In this document: positions 44,397 through 52,256 of the stretch, piece after piece | How positions within the stretch are numbered: position 1 is the first letter of the stretch | Layout: each line of letters opens with the position of its first letter | Assembly: GCF_902150045.1 (NCBI RefSeq) | Contig: NZ_CABFVU010000007.1 | Span: 1 to 58,295 of the forward strand | Source: Chitinophaga polysaccharea | GTDB lineage: Bacteria; Bacteroidota; Bacteroidia; Chitinophagales; Chitinophagaceae | Reading direction: 5' to 3' | Length of the DNA stretch: 58,295 bases | Position numbers and translations under genes: made by a program | The notes under the pieces: model-generated | Seen by the model: only the letters and a program-made list of their open reading frames with translations | What the model was told of the DNA's origin: nothing | The model's database searches: none

Positions 44397-46580
44397 CTAC
44401 CCCATCATCCCCTGGTGATGGCTCCATAACTTTGCATACACGCTATCCTTCTCCATCAGTTGAAAATGTGTTCCTTCTTCTGCCAACTGCCCGTTTTCCA
44501 ACACAATAATCTTATCCGCATTCACTACCGTACTCAATCGATGGGCAATTACAATCACTGTCTTCCCCGCTTCACGCAGCTGTTGCATTACTTCCTGTAC
44601 CAAATGATCCGAAATGGGATCGAGTGATGACGTGGCTTCATCCATGATCAGTACCTGCGGATCGCGGTAAAGCGCCCGGGCAATGGCCAGCCGCTGGCGC
44701 TGTCCCCCGGAAAGATTGGCGCCATGCTCTCCCAGCAGCGTATTGAAACCATGAGGCAGCTGTTCGATGAAGCCGGTGATATCCAACCACCTGGCTACTT
44801 CGAGCACACGCTGCATATCCGGCTCAAATTCGCCTACGGCGATATTGGAGGCTACGCTTCCGTGAAAAAGATCGATGTGTTGTGGCACTACGCCTATCCA
44901 GTGCCGCAGGCTTGCCGGGTGTATATACCGGATATCCGTTTGCCCGATAGCGATATTCCCTTCCTTCAATGGATAGATATTTTGCAGCAGGGCCATCAGC
45001 GTGGATTTGCCGGAACCGCTCTCTCCTACTATGGCTGTAATACTTCCTTTCCTGATGTGCATGCTGAACTGCCGGAACACTTCCTTCCGGGTACCATAGC
45101 TGAAAGCAACATTATTGAAAGTAATATCTCCACTGTGCTGTGGCGCGAGGTCCATTTTATTAGTGCTGTCTTCCTGTTGCAGGTCCATGATTTCAAAAAG
45201 GCGGTCGGCTGCAATGAGCGCGTCTTGTACGCTTTTATTGGCGCCAATCAGATTGGAGGCAGGCCCGGTAAAGTAGTTAATCAACGCATAGAACGACAAT
45301 AACGCACCCGCGCTCAACTGCTGATCCAGCACATAGCCGGCACCTGTCCACAGGATAATGATCACAAAAAAATTAGTGATAATGCCTGCAAAACTACCGA
45401 TATACAGGTTTGCCATAGAAGAATGAAAAGTGGTTTGCAACACTTGTAGGAAGCGGTTTTCCGTTTTCATATTGGCATATTCTTCCAGTGCAAAACGCTT
45501 GATGGTGGCTACGCTGTTCAGCGATTCTACCAGTTGGCTGCCGAGTTCCGCGTTTTCTTCCATCAGCTGCCGCTGGTACTTTTTGTTAATCCTGTTACTC
45601 ACTGCATAAATAATAAGAAACAGTGGGATAATGAGCAGCATGATCAGCGACAGCTTCCAGTTATAACTGAACATCAGGCCAAAGGAGAATACTACAATGA
45701 AGCTGTTTACCACCAGCGATATAGACACATCGTTGATAAAAGCGCGGATCTTGATGGCATCGTTGATGCGCGAAGTGATCTCCCCTACCCGCATGGTATC
45801 GAAAAACTGCTGCGGCAACAGTAAAAGATGTTTATAATAGCCGAGTATCAGCCTGGCATCCAGCTGCTGGCCGGTTTTGAAGATAAAGATACTTTTCAGG
45901 TTGCCGATGAACAATTGCAGGACGAGGATAACCAGCATCGTTACGCTGAGCATATTCAGCAGGTTCCTGTTCCCGTCTACCAACACATTATCTACAATTT
46001 TCTGTACATAGATGGAGGTAGACAAGCCAAGAACAGTGTAGATCATTGCTCCGAAGATTGCCTGGATAACGACAGCACGGTGTGGGCGCATCAGGTACCA
46101 GAAACGCTGCAGGTGCGACACTTTCCTGTTGCCCGCCTGGAATTCATCTCCGGGCAGCAGCAGTACCAGCACGTTAGTCCATATCGCTTTGAATGCCTCG
46201 TGGGTAAGCCGGTGGTACTGTCCATCAACGGGGTCCATCACCACTACCTGTTTGGCCGTTACCTGGCAGATGACCACAAAATGTTGCAGCCGCCCGTTCA
46301 CCACCACATGAGCTATAGCAGGCTTGGGAATGCCAGCTAACGCTTCAAACGGGCCTTTCACGCCTTTAGCCTGGAATCCGAGCTGCTGGGCGGCGGTGAT
46401 GAGCCCCATTACATTGGTTCCTTTTTTATCGGTACCGGCATATTGCCGGATCACCGCCAGTGGGATCCGCAGTTTATGCCAGGCCGCCACCGAAGCCAGG
46501 CAGGCAGCACCGCAGTCCGTAATATCGTGTTGTTTGATCTTAGCCCCGCGCTTAAGCCGGGCAGAATGATGAACGCTCAT
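44397..46580 (-). CDS. Peptidase-containing ABC transporter (C39 bacteriocin exporter)
   Basis: A 727-residue protein with three modules. Residues 1-135 are a C39 cysteine peptidase: Gln17 and Cys23 in QHDITDCGAACL, His100 in LQHFVV, Asp116 in MDPVDG. Then six membrane helices (about 160-440) and a nucleotide-binding domain with Walker A GESGSGKST, signature LSGGQRQRLAIARAL and Walker B VLIMDEATSSLD. Such exporters cut precursor peptides after a double glycine while moving them out. The GG-leader genes at 48166, 48500 and 44122 are its obvious substrates. The adaptor gene is 17 bp upstream. Length is normal for the family. Confidence 0.95.
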   Translation of the reverse strand: MSVHHSARLKRGAKIKQHDITDCGAACLASVAAWHKLRIPLAVIRQYAGTDKKGTNVMGLITAAQQLGFQAKGVKGPFEALAGIPKPAIAHVVVNGRLQHFVVICQVTAKQVVVMDPVDGQYHRLTHEAFKAIWTNVLVLLLPGDEFQAGNRKVSHLQRFWYLMRPHRAVVIQAIFGAMIYTVLGLSTSIYVQKIVDNVLVDGNRNLLNMLSVTMLVILVLQLFIGNLKSIFIFKTGQQLDARLILGYYKHLLLLPQQFFDTMRVGEITSRINDAIKIRAFINDVSISLVVNSFIVVFSFGLMFSYNWKLSLIMLLIIPLFLIIYAVSNRINKKYQRQLMEENAELGSQLVESLNSVATIKRFALEEYANMKTENRFLQVLQTTFHSSMANLYIGSFAGIITNFFVIIILWTGAGYVLDQQLSAGALLSFYALINYFTGPASNLIGANKSVQDALIAADRLFEIMDLQQEDSTNKMDLAPQHSGDITFNNVAFSYGTRKEVFRQFSMHIRKGSITAIVGESGSGKSTLMALLQNIYPLKEGNIAIGQTDIRYIHPASLRHWIGVVPQHIDLFHGSVASNIAVGEFEPDMQRVLEVARWLDITGFIEQLPHGFNTLLGEHGANLSGGQRQRLAIARALYRDPQVLIMDEATSSLDPISDHLVQEVMQQLREAGKTVIVIAHRLSTVVNADKIIVLENGQLAEEGTHFQLMEKDSVYAKLWSHHQGMMG

Positions 46581-46597
46581 GTACCAGTGATAAAAGA

Positions 46598-47776
46598 TCA
46601 GTTTTTTGTCGCAGTTATAGCCACAGTCGCAGAACCTTTCCGGTTGTTTGGATTGATCCAGTCGTCGGTTTTATCGTATAACAACTGAAACAGGCTACGC
46701 CGCGTGAGGATGAACCTGGCCTGCAGCGTCATTCCTTTTTTCAAGGAGGCAGTTACCCCGCTGGTTGTACGCAACGTTGTACCGTCAAACTGGCATCGTA
46801 CCTTGAATGCCGGCTGGTTATTGATAAGTACAAAATCGTTATCTATAGACAGTATTTTGCCTTTTACCATCCCCCATTCGTTATAATTGAAGGCGTCTAC
46901 CTGGAACCTGGCCGGCATCCCTTTTTTGAGGTAGCCGATATCCCGTGGGGAAACATAGCATTCCGCAATCATATTGGAATCCGGAGAAATGACGCCAAGC
47001 AAGTCGCCAGTTTGAACGTAGCCTCCGGCATACTTCCCTGTAAATTGCTGCAAAGTGCCACTTACGGGCGCAGTAATAATGTTCCATTCTTTCTCTTTGG
47101 TGAGCTGCTGGTTATCGGCGCGCAGGCGATTGTCGTCCAGACGCAGCTGGTTCAGGTCAGTAGCCCATGTAGAGCGTTGTTGCTGTATGGCGGATTCATA
47201 GGCAGCTTTACTTTTTTCATATTCATATTTCCGGTCGAGATACTCCTTTTTAGCGATTACTTTTTCTTTGAAGAGCTTATCATACATCTCGAGGTCCAGC
47301 TTCAGTTTTTCCATGGTAGCGGCCTGTTCCCGCAGGGAGGCCCGGAACCGGGCGTATTGTTGCTGGTACAGCGACGAGTGCAGGCTACTACCGCCGGCTA
47401 CCAGTGTTTGAAGATCCTTGATCTGGATTTCCCGCTGCGACAATTCGAAATTATTCTGTGTCAGCTTGCTGTTGCTGATATCTTCCTGCAAGCGGATAAG
47501 CACCTGCCCCTTTTGTACGCTGGCGCCATCGCTCACCAATATCTGCGCTATAGTACCCGCCACCATACTCCGCAATTCCGTTTTTTCGGTAACAGGCCGC
47601 ACTATACCACCGGTAGCAATAGAAACATCTACTTTGATGAATGGCAAAGCGGCCAATATACATAGGATAGATAGCAATACGGAAATGTAAATGATCTGGG
47701 TATGCACGCGCACCCTGGGTAGCCAGTTAAATACCGATTGCTGCATGATAGCAACAGGAAAAAAGTTGGACTTCAT
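46598..47776 (-). CDS. HlyD-family secretion adaptor for the C39 exporter
   Basis: A 392-residue membrane fusion protein with one N-terminal membrane helix (about residues 28-48, IYISVLLSILCILAALPFI), a split lipoyl-like domain (AQILVSDGASVQKGQVLIRL and a later ITAPVSGTLQQFTGKYAGGY), a long helical hairpin (about residues 110-235) and a C-terminal beta domain. It links the C39 ABC exporter to an outer-membrane channel; none is encoded in this operon, so a chromosomal TolC (the window has two, at 8630 and 17937) may be shared. It begins the exporter operon. Confidence 0.92.
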   Translation of the reverse strand: MKSNFFPVAIMQQSVFNWLPRVRVHTQIIYISVLLSILCILAALPFIKVDVSIATGGIVRPVTEKTELRSMVAGTIAQILVSDGASVQKGQVLIRLQEDISNSKLTQNNFELSQREIQIKDLQTLVAGGSSLHSSLYQQQYARFRASLREQAATMEKLKLDLEMYDKLFKEKVIAKKEYLDRKYEYEKSKAAYESAIQQQRSTWATDLNQLRLDDNRLRADNQQLTKEKEWNIITAPVSGTLQQFTGKYAGGYVQTGDLLGVISPDSNMIAECYVSPRDIGYLKKGMPARFQVDAFNYNEWGMVKGKILSIDNDFVLINNQPAFKVRCQFDGTTLRTTSGVTASLKKGMTLQARFILTRRSLFQLLYDKTDDWINPNNRKGSATVAITATKN

Positions 47777-48119
47777 GAATGGAATCTATGGTATCATCCA
47801 ATATACTCAATTAGTACGCAGGAGTAACCGGTTATTTAAAATGGACAAGCTGAATAGACAATATCAAAGTGAACAAAATGAACAGTTAATCCAGGGATCC
47901 TGTTTTTCATCTCTACCTTCGGCAAAGCCCCTTTGACAGTAATAATGTATCCAACGCGTACTGTTGGAACTACTGAATAAATCCCTGGTGCTGGATGGAA
48001 TAAAAATAGGCGGTATCAACATCACCATTACCTTTCCTTGCGCCGGGATGTTATTAATGGTAATTAAACGAAATGGTCAGTTACGCTTTTTTGTTGCTGA
48101 CAAATTTTAAATTTTGAAT
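47777..48119. other. Spacer between exporter operon and precursor genes, with a possible gene remnant
   Basis: About 340 bp. On the plus strand, 47946-48111 is open for 54 codons with coding-like sequence (VLLELLNKSLVLDGIKIGGI, later MLLMVIKRNGQLRFFVADKF and a stop) but has no plausible start, being preceded by a stop at 47943-47945. It may be the 3' end of a lost gene. The rest must hold the promoter of the HlyD/ABC operon; I could not mark it. Confidence 0.35.
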
Positions 48120-48153
48120 AAAGAGGTTGCTCCATTGTCGGAGCAACCTCTTT
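48120..48153. terminator. Terminator hairpin after the precursor peptide genes
   Basis: A perfect 14-bp stem AAAGAGGTTGCTCC / GGAGCAACCTCTTT with a 6-base loop, 13 bp past the stop of the Gly/Leu-rich peptide gene. On the minus strand it runs into an AT-rich stretch. It would let the short peptide mRNA be made in excess over the exporter mRNA. Confidence 0.75.
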
Positions 48154-48165
48154 GGACGATCATTA

Positions 48166-48456
48166 CTACCAAGGCAAAAGACTACTCAGCAGATTTTTGA
48201 TGCCAATACCGATGTTGGAAAGACCAATGCCCAGGCCGCCACCGGTAAGATTCAGTCCGCTGCCCAATGCAGCCAGACCTGCGCCCAGGCCGGTTCCCAG
48301 GTTGCTAAGGCCATTACCCAGGCCACCGCCCAGAAGCGCCAGACCTGCGCCTAAACCTTGCCCCAGTTCGTCCAGGCCTAAAAATCCACCGTTAATGTCT
48401 GTAGCTTGATCAAAGCTCAATTCTGTAAATTGTTCTAATTGCGCAAAGTTTTCCAT
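48166..48456 (-). CDS. Double-glycine leader precursor with Gly/Leu-rich 11-residue repeat core
   Basis: A 96-residue precursor. The leader has FTELSFDQATDINGG with the cleavage site after Gly24, giving a 72-residue core. From residue 31 the core repeats with an exact period of 11: LGQGLGAGLAL, LGGGLGNGLSN, LGTGLGAGLAA, LGSGLNLTGGG, LGIGLSNIGIG, and the last 11 residues IKNLLSSLLPW. The even spacing of glycines with Leu/Ile between them resembles glycine-zipper membrane peptides. There is no Cys and almost no charge. It is encoded just downstream of a second precursor gene (43-bp gap) and upstream of its exporter. A secreted bacteriocin or self-assembling peptide is the best guess. Confidence 0.85.
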   Translation of the reverse strand: MENFAQLEQFTELSFDQATDINGGFLGLDELGQGLGAGLALLGGGLGNGLSNLGTGLGAGLAALGSGLNLTGGGLGIGLSNIGIGIKNLLSSLLPW

Positions 48457-48499
48457 AGATTTTTTTTTTGGATAAAATGTAAAGGGTTAAAAGCGGTGC

Positions 48500-48751
48500 T
48501 CAGGAAGTAGGATACCTCAGGTTAGCCAGGAAGAAGTTGGTTCCCTGACCGAGATTAGAGAGGTAATCGGCGAAACCTCTGTTGGTGGTGAGGTAAGACT
48601 GCCCCATAAAGGAAGTAAGCCCTGTATAGTTTACCGAACTATAGCTGTGACCACCAGCTAAACTATCGAGTAAACTATCGAACAACCCACCTCCGTTTGT
48701 GCTGAATAGTTCCTTTTCAGACAAGGGTACAAATTGATTCATTCTTTCCAT
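48500..48751 (-). CDS. Double-glycine leader precursor peptide
   Basis: An 83-residue precursor with the leader FVPLSEKELFSTNGG, cut predicted after Gly21. The core (about 62 residues) begins GLFDSLLDSLAGGHSYSSVN and is rich in Ser, Tyr, Leu, Asn and Gly, ending in FFLANLRYPTS; it contains no Cys. It shows no repeat and differs wholly from the core of the neighbour, although the leaders match, as in two-peptide bacteriocins. An alternative start at residue 4 (48742) gives a more usual leader length. It is the first gene of the precursor transcript. Confidence 0.8.
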   Translation of the reverse strand: MERMNQFVPLSEKELFSTNGGGLFDSLLDSLAGGHSYSSVNYTGLTSFMGQSYLTTNRGFADYLSNLGQGTNFFLANLRYPTS

Positions 48752-48987
48752 TGCGTAACATTTATCGGATTAATAAAAAAATGGCTAACATGTCGTTACA
48801 AACCCTGTCGTGATGCTGCTTCTACCCTTCGCGTCATACAGCCACCGACGACCCACTCTCCATAGCATATCTACAAAACGAAGCTAACCTTAAGCAACAT
48901 GCCGTCCATTAAACTTATTTAATAAATTAAACGGGGCCGAAATATTAGTATACAAGGGTGGTATATTGGGAATGCCAGCTGCGGGTT

Positions 48988-49419
48988 TTAATGTAAGCCA
49001 TCTAAGAAAGCATCCCCCGTTGCCTGAGCGATTTCATGATCCTGCTCTGCCGTGCCGCCGCCACTCACCCCAACAGCACCGATCAAATGGTTATTACAGC
49101 GTAAGGGAATGCCACCTCGCAAGGTCACGATCTTTCCTCCCAGCACTGCTCCCATTTGGGAGAAATAAGTTCCCGGTTGTGCAATTCCCTCTATATCTTT
49201 CGTAGCCAATTTAAACATGACGGCTGTATATGCTTCCTTAGGCGCTAATTCAATACTGAAAGGTTGGGCGTCCTTCATTCTTAAAAAAGCCAGGGACAGC
49301 CCGGAGGCGTCCGTTATACAGACGGTTACCGGCACCTGGATGGATTCCGCCTTGCGAACGGCGATTTATAAAACCCGGAACGAGTTTTCTACGCTGAAAT
49401 TCGCCGCAATATCTACCAT
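48988..49419 (-). pseudogene. GlcG/HbpS-family protein gene with an in-frame stop codon
   Basis: From the ATG at 49419 the frame gives 17 residues (MVDIAANFSVENSFRVL), meets TAA at 49368-49366, and goes on in the same frame with IAVRKAESIQVPVTVCITDA and the full GlcG/HbpS domain (FSIELAPKEAYTAVMFKLAT, GGIPLRCNNHLIGAVGVSGG, DHEIAQATGDAFL). The stop falls in the N-terminal helix, so a single point change is the likely cause. A product from the GTG at 49335 would lack the first helix. HbpS-type proteins bind haem or cobalamin-like ligands; here the role is unknown. It starts 18 bp after the SDR gene and was once co-transcribed with it. Confidence 0.75.
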
Positions 49420-49437
49420 ATGTATTTCGCTGATAAA

Positions 49438-50235
49438 TTATAACAACGGTTGATTTTCGGTCTTAATCCAGGCCTCCATCTGCATTTCTTTCACTAAATC
49501 AATGAATTCTTTGGGGCAGATATTGCGATATACCCCTTCGTCTTTCTCGGCTACTTCCACCATCTTATCAATCATTTCCTGTGGATCAAATTGCTCAAAT
49601 GGAAATACAGCTTTGGTTTGATCAATAAAATTCACTTTCGGATCGTACCATTTTTTGATAGTTTCCATCATCCTGCCATTAAATCCTGTATCGAAAGGAC
49701 CTGGATTGATGGTGGCTACCTGAACCCCAAAACGGGCCAACTCGTCAGACATCACTGCTGCAATCGCTTCCAGCGCGTGTTTCGAAGCTGCATAAGCTCC
49801 GGTTAAAGGAACTCCAATAAATCCGGCGACAGAAGAAACAAAGATGATTTTTCTTTTTTTCCGTTTAACCATATTTTTAATAAAGCCTTGCGTAAACTCG
49901 AGATTTACAAATACATTCGTTTCAAAAACTTTACGTACGAAGGATAAAGGAATTTCAGATATTGCCCCGGCTTCAGCAATCCCCGCATTATTGTACAATA
50001 CGTCTACATCCTCAATTGTCCACGCGAACGCACGGTCTGCTGGATCTAAAATATTAATTTGTTCTACTGCCAGCGTAACGTCATTCCTTTTTGCTTCCTC
50101 TCTCAAAGCTGTGACCTGGGACGATAATTCCACACAGGCAATCACGTCATGTCCATTTCTTGCCAACCGTAAAGCAGTGCCCTTACCCAATCCACTACCT
50201 GCTCCGGTAATTAAAAATTCTCTTCTTTCTCATTT
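49438..50235 (-). pseudogene. Short-chain dehydrogenase/reductase gene with a one-base frameshift near its start
   Basis: The natural start is the ATG at 50235 (MRKKRIF). A run of five T on the coding strand (A-run at 50213-50217) shifts the frame; with four T it would read MRKKRILITGAGSGLGKGTA, the normal NADP-binding start. The downstream frame is a complete SDR: LYNNAG (NNAG motif), IIFVSSVAGF with the catalytic Ser, GAYAASKHALEA with the YxxxK pair, NPGPFDTGF. Using TTG at 50190 would drop the TGxxxGxG loop. The break is either real or a homopolymer sequencing error. Substrate unknown. Confidence 0.78.
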
Positions 50236-50242
50236 GGTTTAA

Positions 50243-50678
50243 ATTTATAACCACAAAACTGTTGGCATGTAAGGTTTGAAAATATTAAAGCAGATAGATT
50301 TCATATATTTTTGGGGTTAATTATTGAAGTACAATAATAGGGATTGATCCGATAATAGGGATTGATCCTTGATCCCCAGTTTGTTTGCAAATTGTTTGCA
50401 AATAAAAAAGGTCCACTTTCGTGAACCTTTATAACTAACTGATAATCAGGCGCCCAGAACATGAACTCCTAAGCCCTGGAAATCAATATCTTATAGCAAT
50501 TGATTGTCAAATAATTATCAACACCTGATGCCCTCCTATTCTCACTCCAACCTATCGCTATAAAGGTATGAAAATTCGATAACAATGATGGTAGTCCTAA
50601 AGTATCTTCAGCATTGAACTCATCTATTCGCCGAAGATCCTGTCAAGTAAGAAGATTATCCGGGTAAATAAGCTATAC
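50243..50678. other. Non-coding spacer with tandem repeat and AT-rich stretches
   Basis: About 435 bp. No open frame resembles a gene. It contains the 18-bp-period repeat at 50334-50368, two nearby copies of TTTGCAAAT at about 50382-50403, and an imperfect hairpin AAAGGT...ACCTTT at about 50409-50430. Confidence 0.5.
50334..50368. repeat. Tandem direct repeat, 17-bp unit twice
   Basis: ATAATAGGGATTGATCC occurs at 50334-50350 and again at 50352-50368, separated by one G (18-bp period); TTGATCC follows as a partial third copy. It lies 99 bp upstream of the SDR start and could be a regulator binding array or a slippage product. Confidence 0.6.
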
Positions 50679-50903
50679 TCACTTATTCATACTTCCGGGA
50701 GTCCGCTCCCCAGACATCATTGAGTCCAGATCCTTTCTATTAAAATAACCGCTGCTATTTTTAAATATTGCATATTCTGCGCATTTTTTGGCAAACTGTG
50801 TTCTACCAAGGTTACAGTATATCAATGCTTCCTCAACCTTAAGATATGGTTTAAAGCAAATAGCTATTGCTCGCATTACAATATATTCATCTTCTCTGAC
50901 CAT
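50679..50903 (-). CDS. Small helix-turn-helix protein, excisionase-like
   Basis: A 74-residue basic protein. LKVEEALIYCNLGRTQFAKK followed by KNSSGYFNRKDLDSMMSG reads as a winged helix of the MerR/excisionase type: helix-turn-helix, then a residue pattern with an aromatic before the basic wing and DLD. Such small proteins are common on mobile elements of Bacteroidetes. No integrase is nearby. The gene may mark an old element edge at the start of the AT-rich island. Confidence 0.55.
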   Translation of the reverse strand: MVREDEYIVMRAIAICFKPYLKVEEALIYCNLGRTQFAKKCAEYAIFKNSSGYFNRKDLDSMMSGERTPGSMNK

Positions 50904-50992
50904 AATAAATAATGCAAAATTAGAGATGGAATACTTCAGGCTTACCGTCTTATTCGCTTTCTTCTACCATCACATCTGCAAAAAGAAGAAAG

Positions 50993-51026
50993 AAAGCATG
51001 TAGTTTCATATGAAATCACATGCTTT
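50993..51026. terminator. Hairpin AAAGCATGT...ACATGCTTT
   Basis: A 9-bp perfect outer stem (50993-51001 with 51018-51026) continues inward as GTTTC-ATAT-GAAAT with one wobble. AAAA follows on the plus strand. It lies 90 bp upstream of the small HTH gene; no plus-strand gene precedes it, so the terminator call is weak. Confidence 0.4.
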
Positions 51027-51375
51027 AAAATGCCATTAGTCCGGATGATTGGACACTTTTCGAACCTGTTCCTGAACGATTTGGCCCTGATTAATGCCTA
51101 TTCGCCCAATTTAGCAAATAACCGGAGTACCTTTTAAAAGCCTTTTGAAGATAGCTGTTTCCTTTCGGCAGAGAGAAAGTTACCTGTAGGCCGCAATAAC
51201 GGTTGCAAGTATTATGGGTTCTAGACTTTAGAACCTTCGGAGGATACCAGAATTGGACATAATTTGAAAATTATTTTATCCCTGGCAAAAATATTTCCCT
51301 TACCGCTGTCCAATTTCCACTTTCCCAGCCATTATTATGGTAAAACAATTAGTTACTGACAATTATATTTTTACC
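51027..51375. other. Non-coding spacer with inverted repeat GGTTCTA-N5-TAGAACC
   Basis: About 350 bp without a convincing gene. The perfect 7-bp inverted repeat at 51217-51235 has a 5-base centre. A minus-strand stretch at about 51035-51110 reads KSFRNRFEKCPIIRTNG without start and may be a gene scrap. The NTF2-like gene promoter must lie in the AT-rich end (51260-51340). Confidence 0.4.
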
Positions 51376-51936
51376 ATGAACAAAAGAAAAATAATTTTGG
51401 GATTGATGCTCCTCTGTAGTGGAGCACTTCCCAGGGTAAATTACGCTCAAACTTCGCAAACAGCAAACAAATCAAAAAAGGAGACAATAATGACAGCCCC
51501 AAAAAACAAAGCAAGCGATGAAGCCCAGATTCGACAACAAATCGACAATTTTGTTAAAGCATTTCGCACTAAAGACTTGAATCTAATGATGTCCCTTTAT
51601 GCTCCTGGATTCGTAGCGTTCGATATCGTGCCCCCGCTGCAGCAGGTGGGAACAGATACGTATAAAAATGTTTGGGGAAAAGTATTCGCTTTTTTTCAGC
51701 ACCCCATTGATTTCGAGACACGTGACCTAAGCATTGTCACGGGCGCCGACGTGGCATTCAGCCGACAGCTCCTTCGGCTACAGACAACAATGCCGAATGG
51801 ACAGAAGGTCGATCGTTGGGAACGCCTAACCTTTGGCTTCCGTAAAATTGATGGAGTATGGCTGATTGCGCACGAGCACGTTTCGGTGCCTGCAGACCTT
51901 TTCAGTGGTAGAGCGGTACTGGACCTCCAACCTTAA
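51376..51936 (+). CDS. Secreted SnoaL/NTF2-like protein (DUF4440-type)
   Basis: A 186-residue protein from the ATG at 51376, which gives a good signal peptide (KRKIILGLMLLCSGALPRVN, cut near YAQ); the ATG at 51337 adds 13 polar residues. The mature part has the cone-shaped NTF2 fold signature: EAQIRQQIDNFVKAFRTKDL, MSLYAPGFVAFDIVPP, WERLTFGFRKIDGVWLIAHE. Proteins of this type act as small-molecule isomerases, hydrolases or binding proteins; the specific role is unknown. The GC content is closer to the core genome than that of its downstream neighbours. Confidence 0.82.
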   Translation: MNKRKIILGLMLLCSGALPRVNYAQTSQTANKSKKETIMTAPKNKASDEAQIRQQIDNFVKAFRTKDLNLMMSLYAPGFVAFDIVPPLQQVGTDTYKNVWGKVFAFFQHPIDFETRDLSIVTGADVAFSRQLLRLQTTMPNGQKVDRWERLTFGFRKIDGVWLIAHEHVSVPADLFSGRAVLDLQP

Positions 51937-51963
51937 GTAGATTAAAAATTAGTGGAAGTAAAA

Positions 51964-51986
51964 AAGCCCGCTGTCAAAGCGAGCTT
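51964..51986. terminator. Imperfect terminator hairpin after the NTF2-like gene
   Basis: AAGC-C-CGC / GCG-A-GCTT with a 7-base loop and one mismatch, 27 bp past the stop codon, preceded by an A-run and followed by TATAAAA. The rest of the 320-bp gap up to 52257 shows no gene. Confidence 0.5.
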
Positions 51987-52256
51987 ATAAAACGAAGATA
52001 AAGCTGTCGGGATGACTGGCCGACATGATGTGTTCTCAACTATATAATTATCAATATTTTCACAATAAAGAAATCGGTTTGTTCACCTTTTTGTTCTGGA
52101 ATCTGAATAAAAGAGCTGACATCGAAGTATAATATTCTTCAATACAGCACTACACTTAATACTGGACAACCATTGGCTAGGGTCCTGCTTGGAGAAAAGG
52201 CCCAATTTCATAATAAATAAATTCAACCTATATTTGTAGGCATATATTATACTGTA

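Noticed and set aside
44122..44427. 101-codon form of the third peptide gene
   Set aside because: The first 31 codons overlap the exporter gene's end and look unnatural; the double-glycine leader begins at 44334.
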